Assembly (NCBI RefSeq): GCF_014377975.1
Contig: NZ_JACMOO010000032.1
Location: 1-42,210, forward strand
From: Ferruginibacter sp.
GTDB lineage: Bacteria > Bacteroidota > Bacteroidia > Chitinophagales > Chitinophagaceae
Direction: 5' to 3'
Length of the DNA: 42,210 nt
Below the pieces are notes generated by a model. It searched no databases, was not told the origin of the DNA, and saw only the letters and a list, made by a program, of their open reading frames with translations. Positions 19,578 to 27,818 of the stretch are shown here, piece after piece. The first letter of the stretch is position 1. Each line of letters starts with the position of its first letter. Made by a program: the position numbers and the translations under genes.

Positions 19578-20855
19578 ATGAAAAAAGTATTTTTTTACGC
19601 TGGTTTGATTGTAAGTATGGCCTTTTTATCGGCTACAGCTTTGGCACAAACCAGTCTAAAACCTTCACTAAAACTAACAGAAGATATTACGGGATTGAAG
19701 CTGCCGTTGAAGTTTAAAGCAATATTGCTTGCAGAAAACTTAGGCAAAGCCAGGCATGTTTTTGTAACACCGCAAGGAGGTATTTATGTTAGGCTTGCAA
19801 AACCGGTTAACAATAAGGGCACTTTGTATTTGCAGGAAAGTAATGGAAAAGCAGTAGTAAAAAGTGGATTTGGCAATTACGGTGGTACAGGCATTTGTAT
19901 AAAAAATGGCTACCTCTATTCATCTTCAAACAGCGAAATATTCCGATATAAACTCAATGCTAAAAATGAGGTAATTAATCCCAATATGCCGGAAAAAATA
20001 GTAACAGGGTTGATTGACCGCTGGCAGCATGAAACAAAATCGCTGGTACTGGATAATGAGGGCAACGTGTATGTAAATATCGGTGCCTGGTTAAATTCCT
20101 GCCAGGAAAAAGACCGCCAGAAAGGTTCTATGGGTATCGAAGGCTGTCCGTTGCTGGATTCTGCAGGTGGTATCTGGATGTTTAAAGCTGATAAACTGAA
20201 CCAGACTTATGCAGATGGCGTTCGCTATGCAACCGGCCTTCGAAATGTGGTTGGGCTTGACTGGAACCAACAGGACAATGAGCTTTTTGTAATGCAGCAT
20301 GGGAGGGATCAGTTGCATGATATTTTTCCTGATCTGTACACCGTGCAGCAATCGGCTCTTAACCCTGCTGAGTGCATGTTTGCCATAAAGAAGAATGATA
20401 ACGCCGGATGGCCTTACCTGTATTACGATTATGCCCAACATAAAAGTATGTTGGCACCCGAATATGGTGGGGATGGAAAAATGGCGGCCGATCCAAAATA
20501 TCTTAAACCTGTTGCTGCCTATCCTGCTCACATGGCACCCAACGGGTTACTCTTTTATACAGGCAACCAATTTCCGGAAAAATATAAAAACGGAGCCTTT
20601 ATTGCCTTTCATGGTTCATGGAACCGTTCGCCTGAACCCCAGGCAGGCTATTTTGTAGTATTTCAACCTTTTAAAGATGGGAAGCCTTTTGGCGACTGGG
20701 AAGTTTTTGCGGATAATTTTTCAGGGTCGCCTGAAAAAACTGCTTCTGGCCGTGCAGACCATCGCCCATGCGGTTTAGCCCAGGGCCCCGACGGATCGTT
20801 ATACGTAACCGATGATTCAAAAGGCTTTTTGTATAAAATAACCTACAACCCATAA
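19578..20855 (+). CDS. Periplasmic PQQ-type glucose/sorbosone dehydrogenase-like beta-propeller protein
   Basis: This 425-residue protein has a signal peptide (residues 1-23, TALAQ). Segments such as LPLKFKAILLAENLGKARHV, YATGLRNVVGLDWNQQDNELFV, HGRDQLHDIFPD and CGLAQGPDGSLYVTDDSKGFLYKI match soluble quinoprotein sugar dehydrogenase (GSDH/sorbosone dehydrogenase) propellers. GLRN and the FxxHGSWNR element (AFHGSWNRS) belong to the cofactor and substrate pocket region in that family. It would oxidise an aldose or sorbosone-like substrate and pass electrons on. The next gene, a cytochrome c, begins 5 bp after its stop, which strongly suggests an electron-transfer pair. Whether PQQ is actually bound is not certain; no PQQ synthesis genes are in the window. 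Confidence 0.86.
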   Translation: MKKVFFYAGLIVSMAFLSATALAQTSLKPSLKLTEDITGLKLPLKFKAILLAENLGKARHVFVTPQGGIYVRLAKPVNNKGTLYLQESNGKAVVKSGFGNYGGTGICIKNGYLYSSSNSEIFRYKLNAKNEVINPNMPEKIVTGLIDRWQHETKSLVLDNEGNVYVNIGAWLNSCQEKDRQKGSMGIEGCPLLDSAGGIWMFKADKLNQTYADGVRYATGLRNVVGLDWNQQDNELFVMQHGRDQLHDIFPDLYTVQQSALNPAECMFAIKKNDNAGWPYLYYDYAQHKSMLAPEYGGDGKMAADPKYLKPVAAYPAHMAPNGLLFYTGNQFPEKYKNGAFIAFHGSWNRSPEPQAGYFVVFQPFKDGKPFGDWEVFADNFSGSPEKTASGRADHRPCGLAQGPDGSLYVTDDSKGFLYKITYNP

Positions 20856-20860
20856 AACAT

Positions 20861-21298
20861 ATGCGTAAAAATATATTGATGGCAGGCACAATGGTTTTGC
20901 TTGCTGTAACGGTCATTGCCCAGCAAAAAAAACAAATTCATAAAACGTTGCCAGCCACAGCTAAATCTTCATTTGCAGCGGGGGAAGATGTTTATACCCA
21001 ATTCTGTGTTTCCTGCCATTTACCCGATGGTGGTGGCGTTGAAAATATGAATCCTCCACTAATAAATACAAGTTATATCAATGGCGACAAAGCGCGGATA
21101 ATAACAACAGTTTTAAATGGCATGAGCCAGCAGGAAATTGACGGGGAAAGGTACAATAATGTGATGCCTGCTTTTAATTACCTTACTGATAAGCAGGTGG
21201 CAGATGTACTTACGTTTGTGCGCAATAGTTTTGGCAATAAAAAGCCAGCCGTAACGGTGGCAGATGTTAAAGCCACCAGGGCGAAATTGGTTAAATAG
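20861..21298 (+). CDS. Small periplasmic c-type cytochrome
   Basis: This 145-residue protein has a signal peptide (about residues 1-20, VIAQ). A single haem-binding motif CVSCH lies at residues 49-53, and Met102 in VMPAFNYLTDKQVADV is the likely axial ligand. This is a class I monohaem cytochrome c. It follows the sugar dehydrogenase with a 5-bp gap and is presumably translationally coupled. The inferred role is to accept electrons from that dehydrogenase and pass them to the respiratory chain. The C-terminal extension after the haem fold (KPAVTVADVKATRAKLVK) resembles that of cytochromes paired with such dehydrogenases. Confidence 0.93.
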   Translation: MRKNILMAGTMVLLAVTVIAQQKKQIHKTLPATAKSSFAAGEDVYTQFCVSCHLPDGGGVENMNPPLINTSYINGDKARIITTVLNGMSQQEIDGERYNNVMPAFNYLTDKQVADVLTFVRNSFGNKKPAVTVADVKATRAKLVK

Positions 21299-21776
21299 TT
21301 ACATAGAAGAGCCGATAAAAAGTATTTACAATATAATTTTCTGTAAACCTCTATTTAGAAAACGCCACACTAATACCTAGATTGCTTGATTGATAGCGAT
21401 CCCGGTGCTTTTATCTCTTTACTGTTTGCAGTTCTTTACCAGATGAACTGATTTTTTAATCATTTCACTTAAAAGAGAATAAACCTTCAAATTGTAAACA
21501 ATAATTAATATTCAGTTATGTACAATAACTTTATTAAATTGGAAATAATTACCTGATTGTAGTAGCAGCTTTTATTGTTGCAGTGAAAACTTAGCCTCCT
21601 TAACATATGTATTACTTTTCTAAAATATATTGTACTATGTACAAAAAAAGTATTTTAAATTTAGCACATCACGTAAAATAAATGGCCTAATTTGTATATT
21701 AATTACTTTTGTAAAACTTAAGAACAATACGGTTTTAAGTTTTAAAAGATTTACTAATATTTTAAGAAAATCCATA
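21299..21776. other. Intergenic region upstream of the ebo cluster
   Basis: About 480 bp, AT-rich, with no convincing gene. A frame opening with TTG at 21630 continues into the TMEM220-like gene, but the extra 49 residues look like leader sequence rather than protein. A perfect -7-like element TACTTTTG is at 21704-21711, with no well-placed TTG partner; it would put a start about 60 bp before the first ATG. This region must carry the ebo cluster promoter. Confidence 0.4.
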
Positions 21777-22142
21777 ATGCTGTTAATTATTTTAAATGTA
21801 TTTTTTTTCCTAGCCTTCCTTGCGTTTGCCTACGTAAATTTAAATGACAACGATGCCTGGCTATGGGTAAGTATTTATACGGTAGCAGCCATTTGCTGCG
21901 GTTTGGCAGCGCTTCACAAATATTATCCAACAGTGTATTTAGTGACTATCTCTTTTTACTTAATATATGCGCTTACGCTTTTTTTTGCAAAAGATGGTGT
22001 GCGGGATTGGATAACAAAATATAAAAAAGAAAGTCTTGTACAAACCATGCAGGCAACAAAACCATATATTGAAAAAACCAGGGAATTTTTCGGGTTACTA
22101 ATTATAAGTGCTGCCCTGACAATTAATTATTTTGCAGCTTAA
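21777..22142 (+). CDS. TMEM220-like small membrane protein heading the ebo cluster
   Basis: From the ATG at 21777 the protein has 121 residues and four predicted membrane segments: MLLIILNVFFFLAFLAFAY, WLWVSIYTVAAICCGLAAL, VYLVTISFYLIYALTLFFA, and a C-terminal segment FFGLLIISAALTINYFA. The YVNLNDNDAWLWVSIY stretch between helices 1 and 2 matches the conserved N-D-P-D-x-x-x-W region of TMEM220 family proteins (Pro replaced). A TTG at 21630 could give a 170-residue form, but the extra part is basic and unlike the family. Its stop is only 7 bp before the eboA ATG, so it is very probably co-transcribed with the ebo genes. Function is unknown; a membrane role in the same process is inference. Confidence 0.75.
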   Translation: MLLIILNVFFFLAFLAFAYVNLNDNDAWLWVSIYTVAAICCGLAALHKYYPTVYLVTISFYLIYALTLFFAKDGVRDWITKYKKESLVQTMQATKPYIEKTREFFGLLIISAALTINYFAA

Positions 22143-22149
22143 TATTCCA

Positions 22150-23040
22150 ATGATGAAAAATGATGTTCTTTCTGCAACTTCACCAACATTTGTACTTCTT
22201 ATAGCGTCGCTTATAAAAGAGCATTGCAATACTGAAAATTTTTTATGGCTTCAGCAAAAAGCTGAACTAATAAATACTACCAACGATCTTTTACAAACGC
22301 AGTTATGTTTTGCGGCCATCCCGCGAAAGATAGAAAAAAAAACACTTCATTTAAACGCTGATCAGCAAAATAAAATATCTTATTTATTACCTGGGTTGTA
22401 TATGGAAGGCTGGTCGTTTCATCGCTTATGCAGACTATACATTTTAATACAAATTGATGCGGCAGAAAAGGGGCAATACTGTAAATTAATTGAAGGCCTT
22501 TTTGCAAATGCAGAAATGAACGAACGGGCAGATCTTTATGCAGCATTGCCCGTGTTTAGCTTTCCAGAATACTGGATAAAATGTTGTGTGGAAGGTATTA
22601 GAAGCAATATGGGGATCGTGCTGGAAGCCATCATGTATAATAATCCTTACCCTGCAAAATATTTACAGGAAGCTGCCTGGAACCAGATGGTATTGAAAGC
22701 TTTTTTTACTGAAAAAGATATTAACCGGATTGTGGGTTTGGATGAACGGGCAAACAGTTCCTTAGCTAAAACGCTGATTGATTATGCGGCGGAGCGCAGG
22801 GCTGCTAAACGTTCTATTAATGTTCAGTTATGGCGGCTGGCAGGTAAATTTATTGACGAAACAAATTATGAAATCATTAAAAATTTATTTGCAGATGCAG
22901 ATGAAAAAACAAGATTTGCTGCGGCGCTTGCTTGTTATGCAAGTGATTATAAACCCGCAAGGCAACTATTAAATACGGCACCCGAAATAGAACAGAAAAT
23001 AAAAGAAAATAAATTAAGCTGGATTAATATCAGTGCATAA
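22150..23040 (+). CDS. eboA: EboA domain protein
   Basis: This 296-residue, mostly alpha-helical soluble protein has no signal peptide and no recognisable catalytic motif. I identify it as EboA from sequence character (LPGLYMEGWSFHRLCRLYILI, FSFPEYWIKCCVEGIRSNM, MYNNPYPAKYLQEAAWNQMVLKAFF, cited as separate segments) and from its place directly before five other ebo genes in the canonical order. EboA is the signature protein of the ebo cluster; its biochemical role is not known, and a scaffold-like helical repeat function is speculation. The start is ATG at 22150 (or 22153). An in-frame TTG at 22132 would overlap the preceding gene and is less likely. The gap to eboB is about 150 bp. Confidence 0.85.
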   Translation: MMKNDVLSATSPTFVLLIASLIKEHCNTENFLWLQQKAELINTTNDLLQTQLCFAAIPRKIEKKTLHLNADQQNKISYLLPGLYMEGWSFHRLCRLYILIQIDAAEKGQYCKLIEGLFANAEMNERADLYAALPVFSFPEYWIKCCVEGIRSNMGIVLEAIMYNNPYPAKYLQEAAWNQMVLKAFFTEKDINRIVGLDERANSSLAKTLIDYAAERRAAKRSINVQLWRLAGKFIDETNYEIIKNLFADADEKTRFAAALACYASDYKPARQLLNTAPEIEQKIKENKLSWINISA

Positions 23041-23191
23041 AACTTAAATAATCTATTTATGTTAGCTTACTGCAAACTTTATAAATTTAATTTTTAAAAT
23101 AATGCAAAAGGTTAATTGGCCTTTTATAGAAACGGTTAAATTTCAATCGTACATAAAAACTAAATATTTATGAACATTTACAAACTTATAT

Positions 23192-24178
23192 ATGTGTTGC
23201 AATAATTCCCTGAATGAACCAGTAATACACACGGATAAAGCCGCTGCCGCAGATCTTCAAAGCATCAGTGGAATGAAATTTTTCGATCCGCATATTCACA
23301 TGACGAGTCGCACTACCGACGACTACCAGGCGATGTACGATGCAGGTATTGTTGCATTGATTGAACCTTCTTTTTGGCTGGGCCAACCGCGAACCGGTAC
23401 GGATACTTTTCGGGATTATTACAATAGTTTAATTGGGTGGGAAAGATTTCGTTCCTCTCAATTCGGTATTAAACATTATTGCACCATTGGCCTCAATTCC
23501 AGAGAGGCAAACAATGAAGCACTTGCAGAACAGGTAATGGAAATATTGCCGTTATTCATTTATAAAGAAGGAGTAGTTGGTATTGGTGAAATTGGTTTTG
23601 ATGATCAAACTTTATTGGAAGAAAAATATTATCGTTTGCAATTGCAGCTTGCTAAAGATGCAGCTTTGCCCGTGCAGGTTCATACACCACACCGGGATAA
23701 AAAGAAAGGTACTCAGCGAAGCATGGATATTGCGTTGGAGCATGGTATTGATCCGTATACAGTAATTATTGATCATAATAATGAAGAAACTGTAAAGGAT
23801 GTACTGGATAAAGGCTTTTGGGCCGCATTTACAATATATCCATTTACAAAAATGGGTAATGAAAGAATGGTAGATATTATAAAGCAATATGGTACCGAAC
23901 GAATAATGATAAATTCAGCAGCAGATTGGGGTATAAGCGATCCTTTGGCGGTACCTAAAACAGCAGCACTTATGAAACAAAGAGGTATCAGCGATGCTGA
24001 TATTTTGTTAGTTTCTTATCAAAATGCCATTACTGCTTTTGGTCAAAGCGGACAAATAGACGAAGCTGATTTTAATGCCGTAAAAAATCCAGATCAATCA
24101 GAAAAGTTTGAAGGTAATTCAATACTTCGTGGTGGGCAGCAACCGCGTATTAATGCTTCTTCTATCATCATCAGCTAA
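23192..24178 (+). CDS. eboB: EboB, TatD-like metal-dependent hydrolase
   Basis: This 328-residue TIM-barrel amidohydrolase-superfamily protein resembles TatD. Metal ligands are visible in order: His34 and His36 (DPHIHM), Glu133 (GIGEIGFDD), His164 with His167 (VHTPHRD), His195 (IIDHNNEE) and Asp245 (SAADWG). TatD relatives are nucleases or hydrolases; the EboB branch has no proven substrate. I use the ATG at 23192, which keeps a short N-terminal lead (LNEPVIHTDK) before MKFFDPHIH. The in-frame ATG at 23273 is an alternative start. It has no signal peptide. The next gene starts 8 bp after the stop, so it is co-transcribed with eboC. Confidence 0.88.
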   Translation: MCCNNSLNEPVIHTDKAAAADLQSISGMKFFDPHIHMTSRTTDDYQAMYDAGIVALIEPSFWLGQPRTGTDTFRDYYNSLIGWERFRSSQFGIKHYCTIGLNSREANNEALAEQVMEILPLFIYKEGVVGIGEIGFDDQTLLEEKYYRLQLQLAKDAALPVQVHTPHRDKKKGTQRSMDIALEHGIDPYTVIIDHNNEETVKDVLDKGFWAAFTIYPFTKMGNERMVDIIKQYGTERIMINSAADWGISDPLAVPKTAALMKQRGISDADILLVSYQNAITAFGQSGQIDEADFNAVKNPDQSEKFEGNSILRGGQQPRINASSIIIS

Positions 24179-24186
24179 AATTTATC

Positions 24187-25077
24187 TTGAAAAAAATTAC
24201 TTCTTTTTTACAATTAATGCGGCCTGCCAATATTGTTACTTCTATAGCCGATGTACTTGCCGGTGTTGCAATTTCAGGGTATTTTGCAGGTGCTGTACCT
24301 TCTTCAAATTTAATAATTGCTGTACTTTTATTGTGTCTTTCAACCGTTGGCTTATACGGAGGCGGTGTTGTTTTTAACGATGTGTTTGATGCAGAACTCG
24401 ATAAGATTGAAAGACCGGAACGCGCCATCCCAAGTGGAAGAGTTTCGCTTCAGGAAGGCATATTACTTGGAATTATTTTATTGATAATTGGTATAATAAG
24501 TTCTTTTTTTGTAAATAATATTTGTGGGGTTATTGCGCTTTTAATAGCAGCATGTGCACTCGTGTACGATAAATGGGGTAAGCATTTGTCTATTTTAGGG
24601 CCTTTAAATATGGGTCTGTGTCGTGGCCTGAACCTTATGCTGGGCGTAAGTATTGTAACAATACAACTTAATAATTTTTGGTTCCTGGCACTTGTTCCAA
24701 TTATCTATATCGCATCTATAACAATGATAAGCAGGGGAGAAGTACAAGGCGGAAAAACGAAGACGTTTTATTTTGCAGGCTTGCTGTACCTTTTAGTTAT
24801 AACAGCCATTTTATTCTTTTCTTTTTATAAAGATAAAACCCTCATAACATTAATTTTTTTACTCCCTTTTGCCTGGATGATTTTTACACCTTTGTACAAG
24901 GCCCTCAAGGAGCCTGTTGGTAAAAATATTGGTAAGGCAGTTAAAGCAGGCGTTATTGCTTTAATACTTTTAAACGCCTGTTGGGCCGCTGCATTTGGTG
25001 CTGTGTGGTTAGCAATAATTATAATTTTGTTATTGCCTTTGTCTTTGTTTCTGGCCAAAAAATTTGCCGTAACCTAG
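24187..25077 (+). CDS. eboC: EboC, UbiA-like prenyltransferase
   Basis: This 296-residue polytopic membrane protein has about eight or nine hydrophobic helices. The first Asp-rich motif of UbiA enzymes is intact: NDVFDAELD (Asn64, Asp65, Asp68, Asp72), followed by the basic RPERAIPSG block. The second motif region (YDKWGKH, about residue 126) is weaker than in classical UbiA. UbiA proteins attach isoprenoid chains to small aromatic or polar acceptors at the membrane; the acceptor here is unknown. The start is TTG at 24187, which keeps the usual 10 residues before RPANIVTSIADVLAG. The first in-frame ATG (24217) would begin at MRPANIV and remove that lead. An 8-bp gap to eboB indicates coupling. 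Confidence 0.9.
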   Translation: MKKITSFLQLMRPANIVTSIADVLAGVAISGYFAGAVPSSNLIIAVLLLCLSTVGLYGGGVVFNDVFDAELDKIERPERAIPSGRVSLQEGILLGIILLIIGIISSFFVNNICGVIALLIAACALVYDKWGKHLSILGPLNMGLCRGLNLMLGVSIVTIQLNNFWFLALVPIIYIASITMISRGEVQGGKTKTFYFAGLLYLLVITAILFFSFYKDKTLITLIFLLPFAWMIFTPLYKALKEPVGKNIGKAVKAGVIALILLNACWAAAFGAVWLAIIIILLLPLSLFLAKKFAVT

Positions 25078-25116
25078 CAGGGATTTTTTATCACTGAGTT
25101 TTTTAAATAGAAATAT

Positions 25117-26274
25117 ATGGATTTTATAAAACAGCAATTTAGTGTACAGTTTGAATACAATGTTTATTTTACGACCGCACTGTTTAACCTGCAAAATGTA
25201 GTTTTTGCTAATTTTTTAGAAGAAAAAAGAACAGCTTCTTTGCAAAAAATATTTTTTGTAATTGATGAAAATGTTATTCGGGAAAACAGCAATCTTATGG
25301 CCGAAATTAAAGCATATTTTAAAAAATATGATACAGTTGTTTTGGTAGAAGATATTTTAATTATGCCCGGCGGCGAAGCAGTTAAAAACGACCTTATACT
25401 CTTTAATAAAATTGTAGAAGCAGTAAATAGCAGCAATTTAGACAGGCATTCTTACATTGTAGCCATTGGCGGCGGTTCTTTGCTGGACGTTGCTGGTTAT
25501 GCGGCTGCAGTTGCACATCGGGGTGTAAGGCATATCAGGATACCTACTACAACCTTATCGCAAAATGATTCTGGTATTGGTGTTAAAAACGGTGTCAATT
25601 ACCTCAATAAAAAAAACTTTCTTGGTACGTTTGCACCACCTTTGGCGGTGTTTAATGATGAACTATTTTTACTTACACTTGATGATAGAAACTGGCGTTC
25701 AGGAATTTCAGAAGCGATTAAGGTTGCCTTGATAAAAGATGAACCTTTTTTTAGCTGGATAGAAAGCAATGCCGTAAAATTAGTGGAGCGTGATTTAAAA
25801 ATAATGAACTATTTGGTAAGACGATGTGCTGAATTGCACCTGCAACATATAGCCGGAGACGATCCTTTTGAAATAGGTTCTTCACGCCCGTTAGACTTTG
25901 GACATTGGAGCGCACATAAATTAGAACAGCTTACAAACTTCGGGGTACTTCATGGAGAAGCCGTAGCGATGGGTATTGCGTTGGATAGTATTTATTCTAC
26001 ATTTTCCGGCAGACTATCAATACAAAAAGCAGACCGGGTAATTAAATTATTACAGGCGCTTGGTTTTGAAATAACACATCCATTTATGGAAGTTGGAAAA
26101 GACAATAGCCTCTTAGATGGGCTGGATGAATTCAGGCAACATCTTGGCGGGCAATTAACCATAATGCTGCTTTGCGATATTGGGAAGGGAGAAGAGGTGC
26201 ATGAGATTGACAACGAATTACTGGCAAAGTCAGCCAGATATCTTAAAGAACTGACAAAAATAGAAGTAGAATAA
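25117..26274 (+). CDS. eboD: EboD, 3-dehydroquinate-synthase-like sugar phosphate cyclase
   Basis: This 385-residue protein of the DHQS-like superfamily binds NAD and a divalent metal and cyclises sugar phosphates. The nucleotide-binding VAIGGGSLLDVAGYAA (from about 115) is present. The metal ligands appear as Glu199 (SGISEAIK), His263 (DFGHWSAHKLE) and His279 (VLHGEAVAMG). RIPTTTLSQNDSGIGVKNGVN matches the substrate loop region, with Q-N-D in place of the A-Q-V-D typical of true AroB. This suggests the separate EboD branch rather than shikimate-pathway AroB. Product unknown. It follows eboC by 39 bp. A 311-bp gap then separates it from eboE. Confidence 0.88.
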   Translation: MDFIKQQFSVQFEYNVYFTTALFNLQNVVFANFLEEKRTASLQKIFFVIDENVIRENSNLMAEIKAYFKKYDTVVLVEDILIMPGGEAVKNDLILFNKIVEAVNSSNLDRHSYIVAIGGGSLLDVAGYAAAVAHRGVRHIRIPTTTLSQNDSGIGVKNGVNYLNKKNFLGTFAPPLAVFNDELFLLTLDDRNWRSGISEAIKVALIKDEPFFSWIESNAVKLVERDLKIMNYLVRRCAELHLQHIAGDDPFEIGSSRPLDFGHWSAHKLEQLTNFGVLHGEAVAMGIALDSIYSTFSGRLSIQKADRVIKLLQALGFEITHPFMEVGKDNSLLDGLDEFRQHLGGQLTIMLLCDIGKGEEVHEIDNELLAKSARYLKELTKIEVE

Positions 26275-26585
26275 ACTATGTTGATCAACCAGCAACTTAG
26301 CTTTTATATCTGAAGAGGCTGGTGGATGCCTGACTTTTTTTGGTTTGATAATTTATTTTAAAATTGATATTTTTTCAGGTACGATACTGATGAAATCAAG
26401 TGCCCAACTTTCTGTTGGATAATACAAAAATCAGTATGCCGTAGTTAGACAGGAAACATTTTTAAATAAGTTTTGATGCTGTAGCGATAATAAATTCGCT
26501 TATCAAGCTTTGCTATTTTCCTTGTAAAATAGCAGCAGTTAGGTTGATGTAGTAATAAAAAAATAACAAATATTTAAACGAAAAT
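26275..26585. other. Gap inside the ebo cluster with a stem-loop
   Basis: This 311-bp gap between eboD and eboE is unusually long for the cluster. It contains no open frame. A stem TGCTATTTT / AAAATAGCA (9 bp, loop CCTTGT) lies at 26511-26534, about 50 bp before eboE, without a T tract. It could be an RNA-processing site, an internal promoter region or a leftover of a lost element. Confidence 0.4.
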
Positions 26586-27791
26586 ATGCTAACTAATTTT
26601 GGATATTTAACCTACTGTACAAACATCCATACCGGTGAAAACTGGCAGGATCACTTTGCAGAAATTCAAAAATATTTCCCGGCTATAAAAAAGGAACTTT
26701 CGCCTGATATGCCCATGGGTATTGGATTGCGGGTATCTAATATTGCAAGCATTGATCTTGTAAAAACCGAAAATCTGGAAGTATTCTGGCAATGGCTGTC
26801 TAAAAATGATGCATACGTATTTACCATGAACGGGTTTCCTTATGGCAGCTTTCACCAGGTAGCTGTTAAAGACCAGGTGCATGCCCCGGATTGGACAACC
26901 AATGAAAGATTGGTTTATACCAATCGTTTAGCAGATATCTTAGCCCGGCTTCTTCCGGATGAAATGGATGGAGGTATTTCAACCTCACCTATAAGTTACC
27001 GGTACTGGCATAAAACACCAGTAGCTTTACAAAAAGCTTTTGAAACAGGTACAAAAAATATGGTGGCAGTTGCGGCACATTTAATATCAATTTTTAAATC
27101 TACCGGAAAAATTATACACCTCGATATTGAACCGGAGCCGGATGGCATGCTTGAAAGCGGACGTGAATTTATAGAATGGTTCGTAAATCAATTGCTTCCC
27201 GAAGGTGAAAAAATACTTGCTGATCAACTAAATATTTCCAGGGAAGAAGCAAATAAATTATTGAAGCAGCACATACGTTTATGTTACGATGTTTGCCACT
27301 TTGCAGTTGGTTACGAACCGCATGAAGCAATTGTTAACGAGGTTTTGATGCTTGGTATTAAAATAGGTAAAATACAGATAAGTGCGGCTTTAAAAGGTGT
27401 GCTGGACAAGGATGTTTCTGCCAGGAAAATCATCGCCCAAAAGTTTACTAAATTTAATGAACCTACTTATTTGCACCAGGTGGTTGCTAAAAAAAATAAT
27501 GGCGGTTTTATAAGATATCCTGATCTTCCAGAGGCACTGGCTGATATTGAAAATATGGATGTCAACGAATGGCGTGCACATTTTCATGTGCCTATTTTTG
27601 AAGAAGATTTTGGATTTTTACAATCCACTCAAAAAGATATCGTAACAGTGCTTGACCTGCAGAAGAAAATAAATTTTACCAATCATCTTGAAGTTGAAAC
27701 CTATACCTGGGATGTAATTGAAGGCGCTTTAAAACTACCTTTGCAACAATCAATTGTGCGGGAATTAAATTGGGTTAAAGAACAGTTATAA
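26586..27791 (+). CDS. eboE: EboE, metabolite traffic protein with xylose-isomerase-like TIM barrel
   Basis: This 401-residue soluble protein has no signal peptide. The N-terminus MLTNFGYLTYCTNIHTGENW and the segment GIGLRVSNIASIDL are characteristic of EboE. It belongs to the sugar phosphate isomerase/epimerase (AP endonuclease 2-like) TIM-barrel group. Candidate metal or substrate residues sit in HLDIEPEPDG (His179, Asp180, Glu182, Glu184) and CYDVCHFAVGYE (Asp235, His238). In cyanobacteria ebo genes are needed to move the scytonemin monomer to the periplasm, hence the family name; no enzymatic reaction is established. EboF starts 27 bp after its stop, indicating co-transcription. Confidence 0.9.
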   Translation: MLTNFGYLTYCTNIHTGENWQDHFAEIQKYFPAIKKELSPDMPMGIGLRVSNIASIDLVKTENLEVFWQWLSKNDAYVFTMNGFPYGSFHQVAVKDQVHAPDWTTNERLVYTNRLADILARLLPDEMDGGISTSPISYRYWHKTPVALQKAFETGTKNMVAVAAHLISIFKSTGKIIHLDIEPEPDGMLESGREFIEWFVNQLLPEGEKILADQLNISREEANKLLKQHIRLCYDVCHFAVGYEPHEAIVNEVLMLGIKIGKIQISAALKGVLDKDVSARKIIAQKFTKFNEPTYLHQVVAKKNNGGFIRYPDLPEALADIENMDVNEWRAHFHVPIFEEDFGFLQSTQKDIVTVLDLQKKINFTNHLEVETYTWDVIEGALKLPLQQSIVRELNWVKEQL

Positions 27792-27818
27792 TACTATCCA
27801 CACAGAATTTATATTAAA

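Noticed and set aside
21630..21776. Longer N-terminus for the TMEM220-like protein
   Set aside because: It needs a TTG start and adds 49 basic residues unlike the family. The ATG at 21777 directly precedes the first membrane helix.
22132..22149. TTG start of eboA overlapping the previous gene
   Set aside because: ATG codons at 22150 and 22153 are better starts and remove the overlap.
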